Assembly (NCBI GenBank): GCA_002748505.1
Contig: PDSN01000097.1
Location: forward strand, 1-13,946
From: Gammaproteobacteria bacterium
Lineage (GTDB): Bacteria > Pseudomonadota > Gammaproteobacteria > Pseudomonadales > Halieaceae
Reading direction: 5' to 3'
Length of the DNA stretch: 13,946 nt
Below are positions 7,503 to 13,946 of the stretch, in pieces (position 1 is the first letter of the stretch; each line of letters starts with the position of its first letter). The position numbers and the translations under genes are program-made. The notes under the pieces are model-generated. The model saw nothing but the letters and a program-made list of their open reading frames with translations, was not told the origin of the DNA and ran no database searches.

Positions 7503-7861
7503 ACTGTTGCCTGGTTTTGCTGTTCGCGTTGGAAGTCCCTGAGCAGCGCCTGCTCTTCTTCGTAGCGCCTGTTGCCGCTTTTTTTCGCGCTGCTTTGCAG
7601 GCGTTGTCGCAGGCGGCTTTTGCGATGTGCCTGTAATCGCGCGTTGAAGGCTTGCACTTCCGCTTCACCGGTAATCAAGGCTTCAACAAACGCTATATCG
7701 ATGCCCATGCGGTAGGCGATGCGGCCCGGTTGGATGCCGTGGGCGTGAAACTGCGCAACGATATCAATTTGTTGCTGCCTGTCAAACCGGCAGGGGCAGG
7801 AATAGCCCCAGGGGGGGGACGGGGTGCGCGTGTCCTTTGCGGCGGCGTCGAGATGGCTCAT
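7499..7861 (-). CDS. Conserved-looking hypothetical protein, HTH-like, first gene of the tam unit
   Basis: I do not recognise a named family for this 120-residue protein. Visible parts: a short N-terminus with a YSCPCRF segment (CxC), then an amphipathic stretch (IDIVAQFHAHGIQPGRIAYR and MGIDIAFVEALITGE) with the helix-turn-helix spacing of a small DNA-binding domain such as those in resolvases or sigma-4-like regions. A strongly basic, probably helical tail follows (HRKSRLRQRL, then EEEQALLRDFQREQQ). No signal peptide or membrane segment is seen, so a cytoplasmic protein is inferred. The ATG at 7861-7859 has only a poor ribosome-binding site. Its TGA overlaps the TTG start of tamA by four bases, suggesting co-translation. 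A run of eight C (minus strand) near codon 16 is a possible slippage site. It is probably real given length, composition and packing; the function is unknown. Confidence 0.65.
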   Translation of the reverse strand: MSHLDAAAKDTRTPSPPWGYSCPCRFDRQQQIDIVAQFHAHGIQPGRIAYRMGIDIAFVEALITGEAEVQAFNARLQAHRKSRLRQRLQSSAKKSGNRRYEEEQALLRDFQREQQNQATV

Positions 7862-7877
7862 GGTGATCTGACAGCAA

Positions 7878-7906
7878 ATAATAAGTCACAAAGCGGGTAT
7901 TGTGAC
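7878..7906 (-). promoter_or_regulatory. Candidate promoter with overlapping palindromic operator for the tam unit
   Basis: On the minus strand, GTCACA (7906-7901) and TATTAT (7883-7878) are 17 bases apart and could serve as -35 and -10. A perfect 7-bp inverted repeat, GTCACAA/TTGTGAC (7885-7891 and 7900-7906, 8-base spacer), fills the gap between them, the classic place for a repressor. The motif TTGTG-A-CACAA overlaps the same site. It begins 17 bases upstream of the start codon of the 120-residue protein. Confidence 0.4.
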
Positions 7907-7944
7907 ACAAACTGCGGCCAAGGGGGTGGGAATTTGTTGGTGTA

Positions 7945-7974
7945 CACACCCGCCGCAATGGTGCGGCGGGTGTG
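7945..7974 (-). terminator. Strong GC-rich hairpin after the bacterioferritin operon
   Basis: CACACCCGCCGCA (7945-7957) pairs perfectly with TGCGGCGGGTGTG (7962-7974) around a 4-base loop (ATGG), a 13-bp stem. It lies 25 bases past the stop of the bacterioferritin genes and upstream of the tam promoter, so a terminator or mRNA 3'-end protector is the natural reading. No T-run follows on either strand, so it is not a textbook intrinsic terminator. Confidence 0.55.
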
Positions 7975-7998
7975 ACAGAAGTTCTTGAGTTGCCTGGG

Positions 7999-8469
7999 TT
8001 ATGCAACCTGGCTTTGCAAATAGTTTTGCAGGCCGATTTTATCGATCAGCCGGAGCTGTTTTTCCAGCCAGTAGGCGTGGTCTACCTCGGTGTCCTCCAG
8101 CAATTGCCCAAGAATACGGCGGCTGTGAAAGTCCTGTTCGCGTTCGCAAATTGCTATGGTTTCTTTCAGGGTCGCTGCCACATCGTATTCGAGTTGCAGG
8201 TCATTCTTCAGCATTGAGGGGACATCGTGCCCGATACGCAAAGGCTCGCGGGTGCTCAGATCTGGCGTACCCTCCAGGAACAAAATGCGCTCGATCAGCG
8301 CGCTGGCGTGGCCTTTCTCATCGTCAAACTCGTGATCGATGCGCTCAAACAGTTTGGTCAAGCCCCAATCGTCAAACATACGCGAGTGAATGAAGTACTG
8401 ATCCATGGCGGTCAGCTCCGCGGCAAGCAGTTTGTTCAGGGCGTTGATGATCGTGGTATTTGCTTTCAT
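7999..8469 (-). CDS. Bacterioferritin-family subunit with intact ferroxidase site and no haem ligand (FtnA/Bfr-alpha-like)
   Basis: A 156-residue four-helix iron-storage subunit of the 24-mer ferritin-like cage, which oxidises Fe(II) and stores it as mineral in the cytoplasm. Counting against E. coli bacterioferritin, the di-iron ligands are all present: E18, E51, H54, E94, and E128 and H131 (shifted by one residue by an insertion); Y25 is also kept. Position 52, the haem-coordinating methionine in classical bacterioferritin, is lysine here. The segment DTEVDHAYWLEKQL resembles, from memory, Pseudomonas FtnA. The start has a GAGG about 10 bases upstream, inside the last codons of the preceding gene, and only 5 bases separate the two genes, so it is the second gene of a two-gene operon. 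It probably co-assembles with the upstream subunit. Confidence 0.93.
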   Translation of the reverse strand: MKANTTIINALNKLLAAELTAMDQYFIHSRMFDDWGLTKLFERIDHEFDDEKGHASALIERILFLEGTPDLSTREPLRIGHDVPSMLKNDLQLEYDVAATLKETIAICEREQDFHSRRILGQLLEDTEVDHAYWLEKQLRLIDKIGLQNYLQSQVA

Positions 8470-8474
8470 GGAAC

Positions 8475-8945
8475 TTAGTCCTCGATATGGGTTTGCAGGT
8501 AGTTTTCGATGCCGGTGTTGTCAATCAGGTATTGCTGCGCTTCGATCCAGTCAAGATGGTTTTCTTCGGCGCTCAAAATACCGCATAGTAAGCTGCGACT
8601 GACGTAGTCCCCGGCGGTCTCGCAGGCTTCGACTGCCTCGCGCAGGAGGGCGATATGCTCGCGCTGGTAGGCGAGGTCACAGTTGAGAATTTCAGCGGCG
8701 TGCTCGCCAATTTTAAGGGCACCCAGATCCTGAAGATTGGGTAAACCCTCCAGGAAAAAGATACGCTCAATCAACTGGTCGGCTTGTTTCATATCCAAAA
8801 TGGACTTCTTGTAGAGGACTGCGTTCAAGCCCTCAAGCCCCCAGTGACGACACAGACGCGCGTGCAGGAAATACTGATTGATGCCGGTGAGTTCGTTTTT
8901 CAGTGCGGTATTTAAGTACCGGAGGATGTGTGGGTCGCCTTGCAT
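8475..8945 (-). CDS. bfr: Bacterioferritin subunit with haem-ligand Met52 and degraded ferroxidase site (Bfr-beta-like)
   Basis: A 156-residue bacterioferritin collinear with E. coli Bfr (FFLEGLPNLQDLG, GIENYLQTH). Met52, which binds haem at the subunit dimer interface, is present. Of the di-iron ligands, E18, E127 and H130 remain, but position 51 is Asp, 54 is Gln and 94 is Gln, and the nearby H46-E47 pair is Lys-Lys. The ferroxidase centre is therefore probably inactive. This subunit would supply haem, used in electron transfer for iron release, to a mixed shell with the neighbouring subunit. It is the first gene of the operon, with an AAGGAG ribosome-binding site 7 bases before the ATG and a candidate promoter at 8984-9012. 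No bfd ferredoxin gene is nearby. Confidence 0.93.
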   Translation of the reverse strand: MQGDPHILRYLNTALKNELTGINQYFLHARLCRHWGLEGLNAVLYKKSILDMKQADQLIERIFFLEGLPNLQDLGALKIGEHAAEILNCDLAYQREHIALLREAVEACETAGDYVSRSLLCGILSAEENHLDWIEAQQYLIDNTGIENYLQTHIED

Positions 8946-8983
8946 GGCGTTGCTCCTTAGAAAGTGTGGGGTAAGGAGCCGGT

Positions 8984-9012
8984 ATTGTCTTGCTTTTCTC
9001 TGAAGAAGTCAA
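8984..9012 (-). promoter_or_regulatory. Candidate sigma-70 promoter of the bacterioferritin operon
   Basis: On the minus strand, TTGACT (9012-9007) is followed after 17 bases by GACAAT (8989-8984). The -35 box matches five of six consensus positions and the -10 box four of six. It would start a leader of about 30 bases carrying the AAGGAG ribosome-binding site of the first bacterioferritin gene. Confidence 0.5.
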
Positions 9013-9054
9013 AAATACCAATAAAATCAAAAAGATACGAATGTTAGACTAGGC

Positions 9055-9073
9055 GCTGTTGATTCTCATATTA
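9055..9073 (-). promoter_or_regulatory. Weak Fur-box-like sequence upstream of the bacterioferritin operon
   Basis: Read on the minus strand, TAATATGAGAATCAACAGC matches the 19-bp Fur consensus at 12 positions by my count, with a good core (TGAGAATCA). It lies about 43 bases upstream of the candidate -35 box, so it would suit upstream regulation more than simple promoter blockage. The match is marginal and may be chance in AT-rich sequence. Confidence 0.2.
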
Positions 9074-9087
9074 TTTTTGGACAGCAT

Positions 9088-9909
9088 TTATAAATCGAAT
9101 CGCTCGCGAATAAAGCGCGCCACGCCATCGGCATCGTGATGCTCGATAACCGCGGTGGCGGAGGTTTTGAGTGCGGGTTTGGCATTTTGCGGCGCATAGC
9201 TTTCGTCGGCGCTGGCAAACATGGACAGGTCGTTGTCGCCGTCGCCAAAACAAATGACCCGGCTGGCTCCCAGTTCTTGGCGCAGTGTGTTCACCGCTGC
9301 ACCTTTACTGCCATCGCTGTGATGCACATCGAGCCAGTACAGCCCCGAGCCCTCCATGGCGGGGCCGCAATACGCGACCAGATGCGGCTCGTCGGCAACC
9401 AGCTCTGTTATCGCCAGAATCTGCTGGGGTGAACTGATGGCACTGATGTTGGTGATATCGCAGTCAGCGGGCAGTTGCGCCAGGGGCAGCACCGGCACGC
9501 CGCGTTTTTTTTCTATCATTGTCGCCAGTTGTTGCTCTCTGGTGCTCATGTTAGGTGCGTGATACACCGCGTGCCTGTCCTGTTCATCGAGGGTAAACAC
9601 AAAAGGGCGCACATTTTGTTTGAATATTGCGGCGATGACGTGCTCGATCTCTTGATGAGTGAGCAGGTAGCGGTGGCTGTAGCTGTCGCGTTCGGGGTTG
9701 AAGATGACCACGCCGTTTTTATAAATCTGAGGTCGCCCAAAACCCGCGCCAGCCAGCAAGTCCCGCGCTTCGTACAGTGTTCTGCCAGTGGCCACGGTGT
9801 AGGCGATACCCCTCTTGGCGAGCATCGCCAGGGTGTCGCGGGTAAACGTCGATAGCTTCGACTCCGCGTCAAGCAGTGTGCCGTCTAAATCAAAAACCAA
9901 CAAATCCAT
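9088..9909 (-). CDS. Cof-type HAD-IIB family phosphatase
   Basis: A 273-residue cytoplasmic haloacid-dehalogenase phosphohydrolase. The four HAD motifs are all visible: DLDGTLL with nucleophile D7 and acid D9; VATGRT with T41; the lysine K202 in DGSKGAAV; and GDGDNDLSMF with the metal-binding aspartates D223 and D227. The long insert between motifs II and III (about residues 80-190) is the C2B cap of the Cof/YidA-like subfamily, which acts on sugar phosphates, nucleotides or cofactor phosphates such as FMN or PLP. The substrate cannot be told from sequence. I chose the ATG at 9909-9907; an adjacent TTG would add one residue. No Shine-Dalgarno is visible, so it may be weakly translated or leaderless. 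It is divergent from the acyl-CoA synthetase gene with a 79-base gap. Confidence 0.93.
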   Translation of the reverse strand: MDLLVFDLDGTLLDAESKLSTFTRDTLAMLAKRGIAYTVATGRTLYEARDLLAGAGFGRPQIYKNGVVIFNPERDSYSHRYLLTHQEIEHVIAAIFKQNVRPFVFTLDEQDRHAVYHAPNMSTREQQLATMIEKKRGVPVLPLAQLPADCDITNISAISSPQQILAITELVADEPHLVAYCGPAMEGSGLYWLDVHHSDGSKGAAVNTLRQELGASRVICFGDGDNDLSMFASADESYAPQNAKPALKTSATAVIEHHDADGVARFIRERFDL

Positions 9910-9925
9910 CAAATAATCATAGCGT

Positions 9926-9956
9926 TTGCGATGCTTCCTGTCATCTGTGCTAAGGT
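9926..9956 (+). promoter_or_regulatory. Weak candidate promoter for the acyl-CoA synthetase-hrpB unit
   Basis: TTGCGA (9926-9931) and TAAGGT (9951-9956) are 19 bases apart. That spacing is long, but TGC directly before the second box would make an extended -10. It lies in the short divergent gap, about 33 bases upstream of the start codon. Confidence 0.25.
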
Positions 9957-9988
9957 ACGGTTTTTGTGCCTTCTATGGAGAGAATTAC

Positions 9989-11797
9989 ATGGCATTTTTG
10001 ACGACCCTGCGCGAAACCTTTGGCGTGCTGCCCGCTGTCATCAAGACGACCAAAAACTTGAGTATGCCCGCAACCCACCGGGCTTCGCTGGGCCTGGCGG
10101 TGGAGCAACGCGCGCACCGGGAAGCGGACAATAGCGCTATAGTGTTTGAGGGGCGTGAGCTAAATTGGGGGGAGTTTAATGCTCTGGCTAATCGCTACGC
10201 CTATGCACTGCGCCGCCAGGGTGTTAAAAAAGGGCGGGTGGTCAGTGTGATGATGGAAAACCGCCCAGAGTTTTTAGCGCTGCTGGTTGGTCTGAATAAA
10301 CTGGGTGCAGTAGCGGCGTTGCTGAATGTCCATCTCACGGGCAAATCGCTGGCCCACTGTATCGATGTCGCCGAATCAGACAAGGTGGTGGTAGGGCAGG
10401 AGTGCGAGGACGCGATAGAACCTCTGTGCGGTGCATCGGCTCTGGAGCCCGGGCGCGATTATCTGTGGCTGGCAGATGACGACGCCGACAGCGCCCCCGA
10501 CTGGGCGCTGGATTTAACCGCCTTGAGCAAGAAAGCTAAGGCAGATAACCCCAGCAGTACCGAGCAAAACAGTTTTGGCGACCCCGCATTTTATCTTTAT
10601 ACCTCTGGCACCACCGGATTTCCGAAGGCGGCGATAATGTCAAACCGCCGTTTTATGATCGGTGCGCAAAGCAGTGCTGCGCTGGGCTTACAGTGCAATC
10701 GCTTTGACCGTATTTATCTGTGTTTACCCCTGTATCACGCCACCGGTTTTATGCTGGGTTTTGGTGCGGCGTGTGTATCGGGTGCCAGCGTATTTCTGCG
10801 GCGACGTTTTTCCGCGAGTCATTTTCTCCAAGAGGTACGCGAGCATGATGTGACCTGCTTTGTTTATATCGGTGAGCTGTGCCGCTATTTGCTGCATCAG
10901 CCTGCGCATAAAGACGATTGGAATACACCGCTGCGCAAAGTGCTGGGTAACGGTTTGCGCCCGGATGTGTGGATGGATTTTAAAAAGCGGTTTGGCATCA
11001 GTCGGGTGATGGAGTTTTACGGCTCCAGTGAAGGCAATGTTGCCTTTATGAATGTATTTAATAAAGACTGCACCGTGGGCACAACCTCGGTGGAGGTGGC
11101 GCTGGTTCGCTACGACGTGGATGAAGACGAAATTCTGCGCAATGCAAAAGGTTTTTGCGAGCAGGTCGACGACGGCGAGCCGGGTTTGTTGTTGGGAAAA
11201 ATTACCCCTAAAACCGTGTTTGAAGGCTATACCGATGCCGAGGCGACGGAATCAAAAATCCTGCGCAATGTGTTTAAGGACGGCGATGCCTGGTTTAACA
11301 CCGGCGATATGTTAAAAACCGTAGCCGTGGGTTTTGCGCTGGGTAAAAAACACTATCAGTTTGTTGACAGGGTGGGCGACACCTTCCGCTGGAAGTCGGA
11401 AAATGTCTCCACCAATGAGGTGGGTGAGCTGTTGAATGCCTATCCGCAATGTGCTCTGTGTAATGTTTACGGTGTTGCCGTGCCCGGTGCCGATGGTCGC
11501 GCTGGCATGGCGGCGGTGGCGTTGCGCGAGGGTGAAACCACGCTAGATACCCTGCGTTTTTCCAGGCATGTGAACGAACAATTGCCGAAATACGCTCAGC
11601 CGGTGTTTGTGCGTTTATTGACGACGATGGATACCACGGGCACGCATAAGTTATTAAAAACGGAGCTGCGTAAGCAGGCCTACGATTTGTCCGTGGTATC
11701 GGATCCCATCTATGTGTTAAAGCCCGGCGCGAGTGAGTACGAATTACTCGATAGAGATTTCGCCGAGCTGGTTAAGCGCGGGGAGGCGGGTTATTGA
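9989..11797 (+). CDS. Long-chain/very-long-chain acyl-CoA synthetase (FATP/FadD6-like, PRK08279 type)
   Basis: A 602-residue adenylate-forming enzyme that activates fatty acids to acyl-CoA with ATP and CoA, feeding beta-oxidation or lipid synthesis. Visible signatures: the ATP P-loop YTSGTTGFPKA (204-214), LPLYHATGFMLG, FYGSSEGN (343-350, adenine/acyl pocket), DAWFNTGD (about 433-440) and DRVGDTFRWKSENVS, the hinge into the C-terminal domain. The FYGSSEGN and DRVGDTFRWKSENVST forms are those of the FATP/very-long-chain branch rather than E. coli FadD. Length is typical. The frame is open further upstream, but the ATG at 9989 has GGAG eight bases before it, and the 21 extra residues (Cys/Phe-rich) look noncoding. 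The stop TGA overlaps the hrpB ATG by one base (TGATG). The exact chain-length preference is unknown. Confidence 0.92.
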   Translation: MAFLTTLRETFGVLPAVIKTTKNLSMPATHRASLGLAVEQRAHREADNSAIVFEGRELNWGEFNALANRYAYALRRQGVKKGRVVSVMMENRPEFLALLVGLNKLGAVAALLNVHLTGKSLAHCIDVAESDKVVVGQECEDAIEPLCGASALEPGRDYLWLADDDADSAPDWALDLTALSKKAKADNPSSTEQNSFGDPAFYLYTSGTTGFPKAAIMSNRRFMIGAQSSAALGLQCNRFDRIYLCLPLYHATGFMLGFGAACVSGASVFLRRRFSASHFLQEVREHDVTCFVYIGELCRYLLHQPAHKDDWNTPLRKVLGNGLRPDVWMDFKKRFGISRVMEFYGSSEGNVAFMNVFNKDCTVGTTSVEVALVRYDVDEDEILRNAKGFCEQVDDGEPGLLLGKITPKTVFEGYTDAEATESKILRNVFKDGDAWFNTGDMLKTVAVGFALGKKHYQFVDRVGDTFRWKSENVSTNEVGELLNAYPQCALCNVYGVAVPGADGRAGMAAVALREGETTLDTLRFSRHVNEQLPKYAQPVFVRLLTTMDTTGTHKLLKTELRKQAYDLSVVSDPIYVLKPGASEYELLDRDFAELVKRGEAGY

Positions 11798-13946
11798 TGG
11801 CGGAATTGCCTGCGCTGCCGGTCAGCGAGGTTGTTCCCAAATTGCGCCAGGCTTTGAGCGATGGCGATGAGGCGGTCTTGGAAGCGCCGCCAGGGGCGGG
11901 TAAAACCACCCTGGTGCCGCTGACGCTGTTGGATTTGCCCGCACTTGCCGGGCAAAAAATTCTACTGCTGGAACCAAGGCGAGTGGCGGCGAAATCCGCT
12001 GCGGCGCGCCTGGCGCAACTGCTGGGCGAACCTTTAGGCAAAACCGTGGGTTATCGTATGCGCCTTGAGCGCAAAGTCAGCGCTGCTACCCGTCTCGAAG
12101 TCATTACCGAGGGTGTATTAAGCCGTCAACTACAGGCAGATCCCGCTCTTTCAGGCGTAGGCCTGGTAATTTTTGATGAATTTCACGAGCGCTCGCTGGA
12201 GGCGGATTTAGGCCTGGCGCTGTGCCTGCAAAGTCGCGATATTTTTCGCGATCAGCCGCTGAAGCTGTTGGTGATGTCGGCAACCCTGGACGGTGAGGCA
12301 GTCGCTGAACTCTTGGGCGGCGCGCCACTGATACGCTCCAAAGGCAGGGCGTATCCAGTCGCGGTGCACTGGCAGGCAAGCACCGATACGGTAATGCCTC
12401 GCATCGATGCGCTGGCGGAGCAGGTGGGTACAGCGGTTCTTGATGTCACCGCTTCGCACGAGGGGAACGTGCTGGTATTTTTACCCGGGCGCGCGGAGAT
12501 TCAGCGCACTTATCAGTATTTGGAAGCGCGACTGGGCGCCGGCTACAGGCTGTGTACTATGCACGGCAGCTTAAGCCTCGACGAGCAGCAAATTGCGATT
12601 GCGCCGCCACCTGTGGGCACGCGCAAAATTGTACTGGCGACCAATATCGCCGAGACCAGCCTGACCATAGAAGGCATTCATACCGTGGTGGATAGCGGCT
12701 GGCAGCGCGAGGCGCAGTTTGACAGCGCGCGAGGTGTCACTCGCTTGCATACCCGGCGGATTTCCAAGGCGTCTGCTACCCAGCGCGCGGGGCGGGCGGG
12801 GCGCCTGGGGCCGGGGCAGTGTTATCGGCTGTGGAGCGAGCAGGGGCATCACAGTTTCGCACCCAATGCCCGTCCAGATATCCTGCAGGCCGATTTATCG
12901 GCACTGGCGCTACAGTTATTGTCCTGGGGAATTGATGACCCGGCTGAGTTGCAATGGCTGGACCCGCCGTCGCCCGGCGCTTTTAACAAGGCGCTGGCGA
13001 GTCTGGAAACACTGAATGCAGCGCACAAACAAAGCTCCGGCGTTTGGGCGCTGACCGCTCACGGACAGTTACTCGCGCAGTTGTCGGCTGCGCCGAGGTT
13101 GGCGCATTTATTGGTGCTGGGCGCCAGATGGGGCTGTGAGGAGCAGGCCGCGCAGCTCGCCGCATTGCTGCAACAGGGGCAACCCCGCGGCGGGCAGGCG
13201 GTGGATTTATCGGCTAGCCTGGCCAGCTTATCCGGCGCAAAAACCGGTTCTGAGAAACTCGGCAATTGGCGCGCCAGTGTGCTTAAACAGGCGCGGCAAT
13301 GGCTTGCGCAACTGCGCCGTTTAAACCTGGCCACGCAAGCGCACGGCGGTATTTCCAATGCGATATTATTGGCGGCCACCTACCCTGAACGCATCGCGAA
13401 ACGGCTTGACCGCCAAAGCGGCGAATATCAGCTCGCCAGTGGCAGAAGAGCCCTGTTAAAAGATGCCGGAGCGCTGGCAGAAGCACCATTTTTAGCGGTG
13501 GCGGCACTGGGTGGTCGCGAGCGCGGCAGCACGGACCGGATTTTTGAAGCACTGCCACTGCCCGAAAGTGTTTTTGATGGCGTTTTAGGGTATTTGCTTA
13601 ACAGTCGCGACGGTGCGGTGTTTGATGCGTCCGCTGGAAAAGTTAAAGGTTTTAGCGAGCGCTGTGTGGGCAGTATTGTGTTGTCGGCTACGCCCAATGT
13701 CAGGGTAAAGGCCGAACAAGCGGCGCAGGCTTTGCTGGCTGCAATAAAAAGCAGTTCGCTGACACTGCTGCCGTGGACAGATCAGATCAGGCAGTGGCAG
13801 GCCAGGGTGATGCTGTTGCGGGAAGTGTTTGCCGGTGAGGATACGCCCTGGCCGGATGTGTCCGATGAGGGCTTACTGGCAACTCTGGAGGATTGGTTGT
13901 TGCCCGCATTACAGGGCAAGTCCGACTGTAAAGACCTGCCCCTGGC
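11797..13946 (+). CDS. hrpB: ATP-dependent helicase HrpB, C-terminus cut by window edge
   Basis: I read 716 codons without a stop from the ATG at 11797 to the window edge; E. coli HrpB has about 809-824 residues, so roughly 100 C-terminal residues are missing. It is a DEAH-like RNA helicase of superfamily 2. Motifs in order: Walker A GAGKTT (33-38), PRRVAA (motif Ia), DEFH (127-130) as motif II, SAT (161-163), FLPGR (228-232), ATNIAETSLT (281-290) and QRAGRAGR (329-336). The family-specific GRAYPVAVHW is present, and the HrpB C-terminal domain starts beyond about residue 470. DEFH instead of DEAH is the form I recall for HrpB. A GGAGG lies about 10 bases before the start, inside the acyl-CoA synthetase gene. 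The one-base overlap suggests coupled translation. Its cellular role is poorly defined in the family. Confidence 0.95.
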   Translation, partial: MAELPALPVSEVVPKLRQALSDGDEAVLEAPPGAGKTTLVPLTLLDLPALAGQKILLLEPRRVAAKSAAARLAQLLGEPLGKTVGYRMRLERKVSAATRLEVITEGVLSRQLQADPALSGVGLVIFDEFHERSLEADLGLALCLQSRDIFRDQPLKLLVMSATLDGEAVAELLGGAPLIRSKGRAYPVAVHWQASTDTVMPRIDALAEQVGTAVLDVTASHEGNVLVFLPGRAEIQRTYQYLEARLGAGYRLCTMHGSLSLDEQQIAIAPPPVGTRKIVLATNIAETSLTIEGIHTVVDSGWQREAQFDSARGVTRLHTRRISKASATQRAGRAGRLGPGQCYRLWSEQGHHSFAPNARPDILQADLSALALQLLSWGIDDPAELQWLDPPSPGAFNKALASLETLNAAHKQSSGVWALTAHGQLLAQLSAAPRLAHLLVLGARWGCEEQAAQLAALLQQGQPRGGQAVDLSASLASLSGAKTGSEKLGNWRASVLKQARQWLAQLRRLNLATQAHGGISNAILLAATYPERIAKRLDRQSGEYQLASGRRALLKDAGALAEAPFLAVAALGGRERGSTDRIFEALPLPESVFDGVLGYLLNSRDGAVFDASAGKVKGFSERCVGSIVLSATPNVRVKAEQAAQALLAAIKSSSLTLLPWTDQIRQWQARVMLLREVFAGEDTPWPDVSDEGLLATLEDWLLPALQGKSDCKDLPL

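Noticed and set aside
7782..8006. 74-codon minus-strand frame overlapping the small tam-linked gene and the hairpin
   Set aside because: It spans the GC hairpin and promoter region, has a proline/arginine-rich composition and no ribosome-binding site. It matters only as the alternative frame if the C8 run slips.
9926..9988. 21-residue N-terminal extension of the acyl-CoA synthetase
   Set aside because: The well-placed GGAG before the ATG at 9989 and the Cys/Phe/Tyr-rich extension argue against use of the upstream ATG, which also overlaps the candidate promoter.

Overview
The window reads as ordinary, gene-dense chromosome from a gammaproteobacterium. The tamA-tamB pair, an HrpB-type helicase, a PRK08279/FATP-like acyl-CoA synthetase and a Pseudomonas-like pair of bacterioferritin genes fit best. 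Moderate-to-high GC and protein style suggest a marine Cellvibrionales/Pseudomonadales relative; this placement is inference from family resemblance, not a search. No rRNA, tRNA, CRISPR array, complete insertion sequence or phage gene was seen.

Layout. Bases 1-70 hold the first 23 codons of a minus-strand gene, probably a GNAT acetyltransferase. Bases 71-652 are gene-free and carry an inverted repeat, a palindrome-rich element resembling a dispersed gammaproteobacterial repeat, and a GGGAAAA-rich tandem duplication. Next come two divergently transcribed glycosyltransferases: a GT4 enzyme (minus) and a small GT2 enzyme of the rSAM/selenodomain-associated type (plus). The latter converges, 6 bases apart, on tamB. 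Bases 7861-2509 (minus) form a tight three-gene unit: an unrecognised 120-residue protein, tamA and tamB, each joined by a 4-base stop/start overlap. A promoter with an overlapping palindrome lies upstream of it. Bases 8945-7999 (minus) are a two-gene bacterioferritin operon, separated from the tam unit by a 13-bp hairpin. A Cof-type HAD phosphatase (minus) follows. Divergent from it, an acyl-CoA synthetase gene overlaps hrpB by one base, and hrpB runs off the right edge.

How the genes work together. TamA (outer-membrane Omp85 barrel) and TamB (inner-membrane-anchored, periplasm-spanning AsmA-like protein) form one envelope-assembly or lipid-transport machine, and the small upstream gene appears to be co-translated with it. 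The two bacterioferritin subunits are complementary. The upstream one keeps the haem-ligand Met52 but has lost several ferroxidase ligands; the downstream one keeps all ferroxidase ligands but has Lys at position 52. This predicts a mixed shell with divided labour. I found no clearly undescribed multi-gene system. The most interesting items are this bacterioferritin pair, the unknown tam-coupled gene with its putative operator, and the repeats at the left edge.
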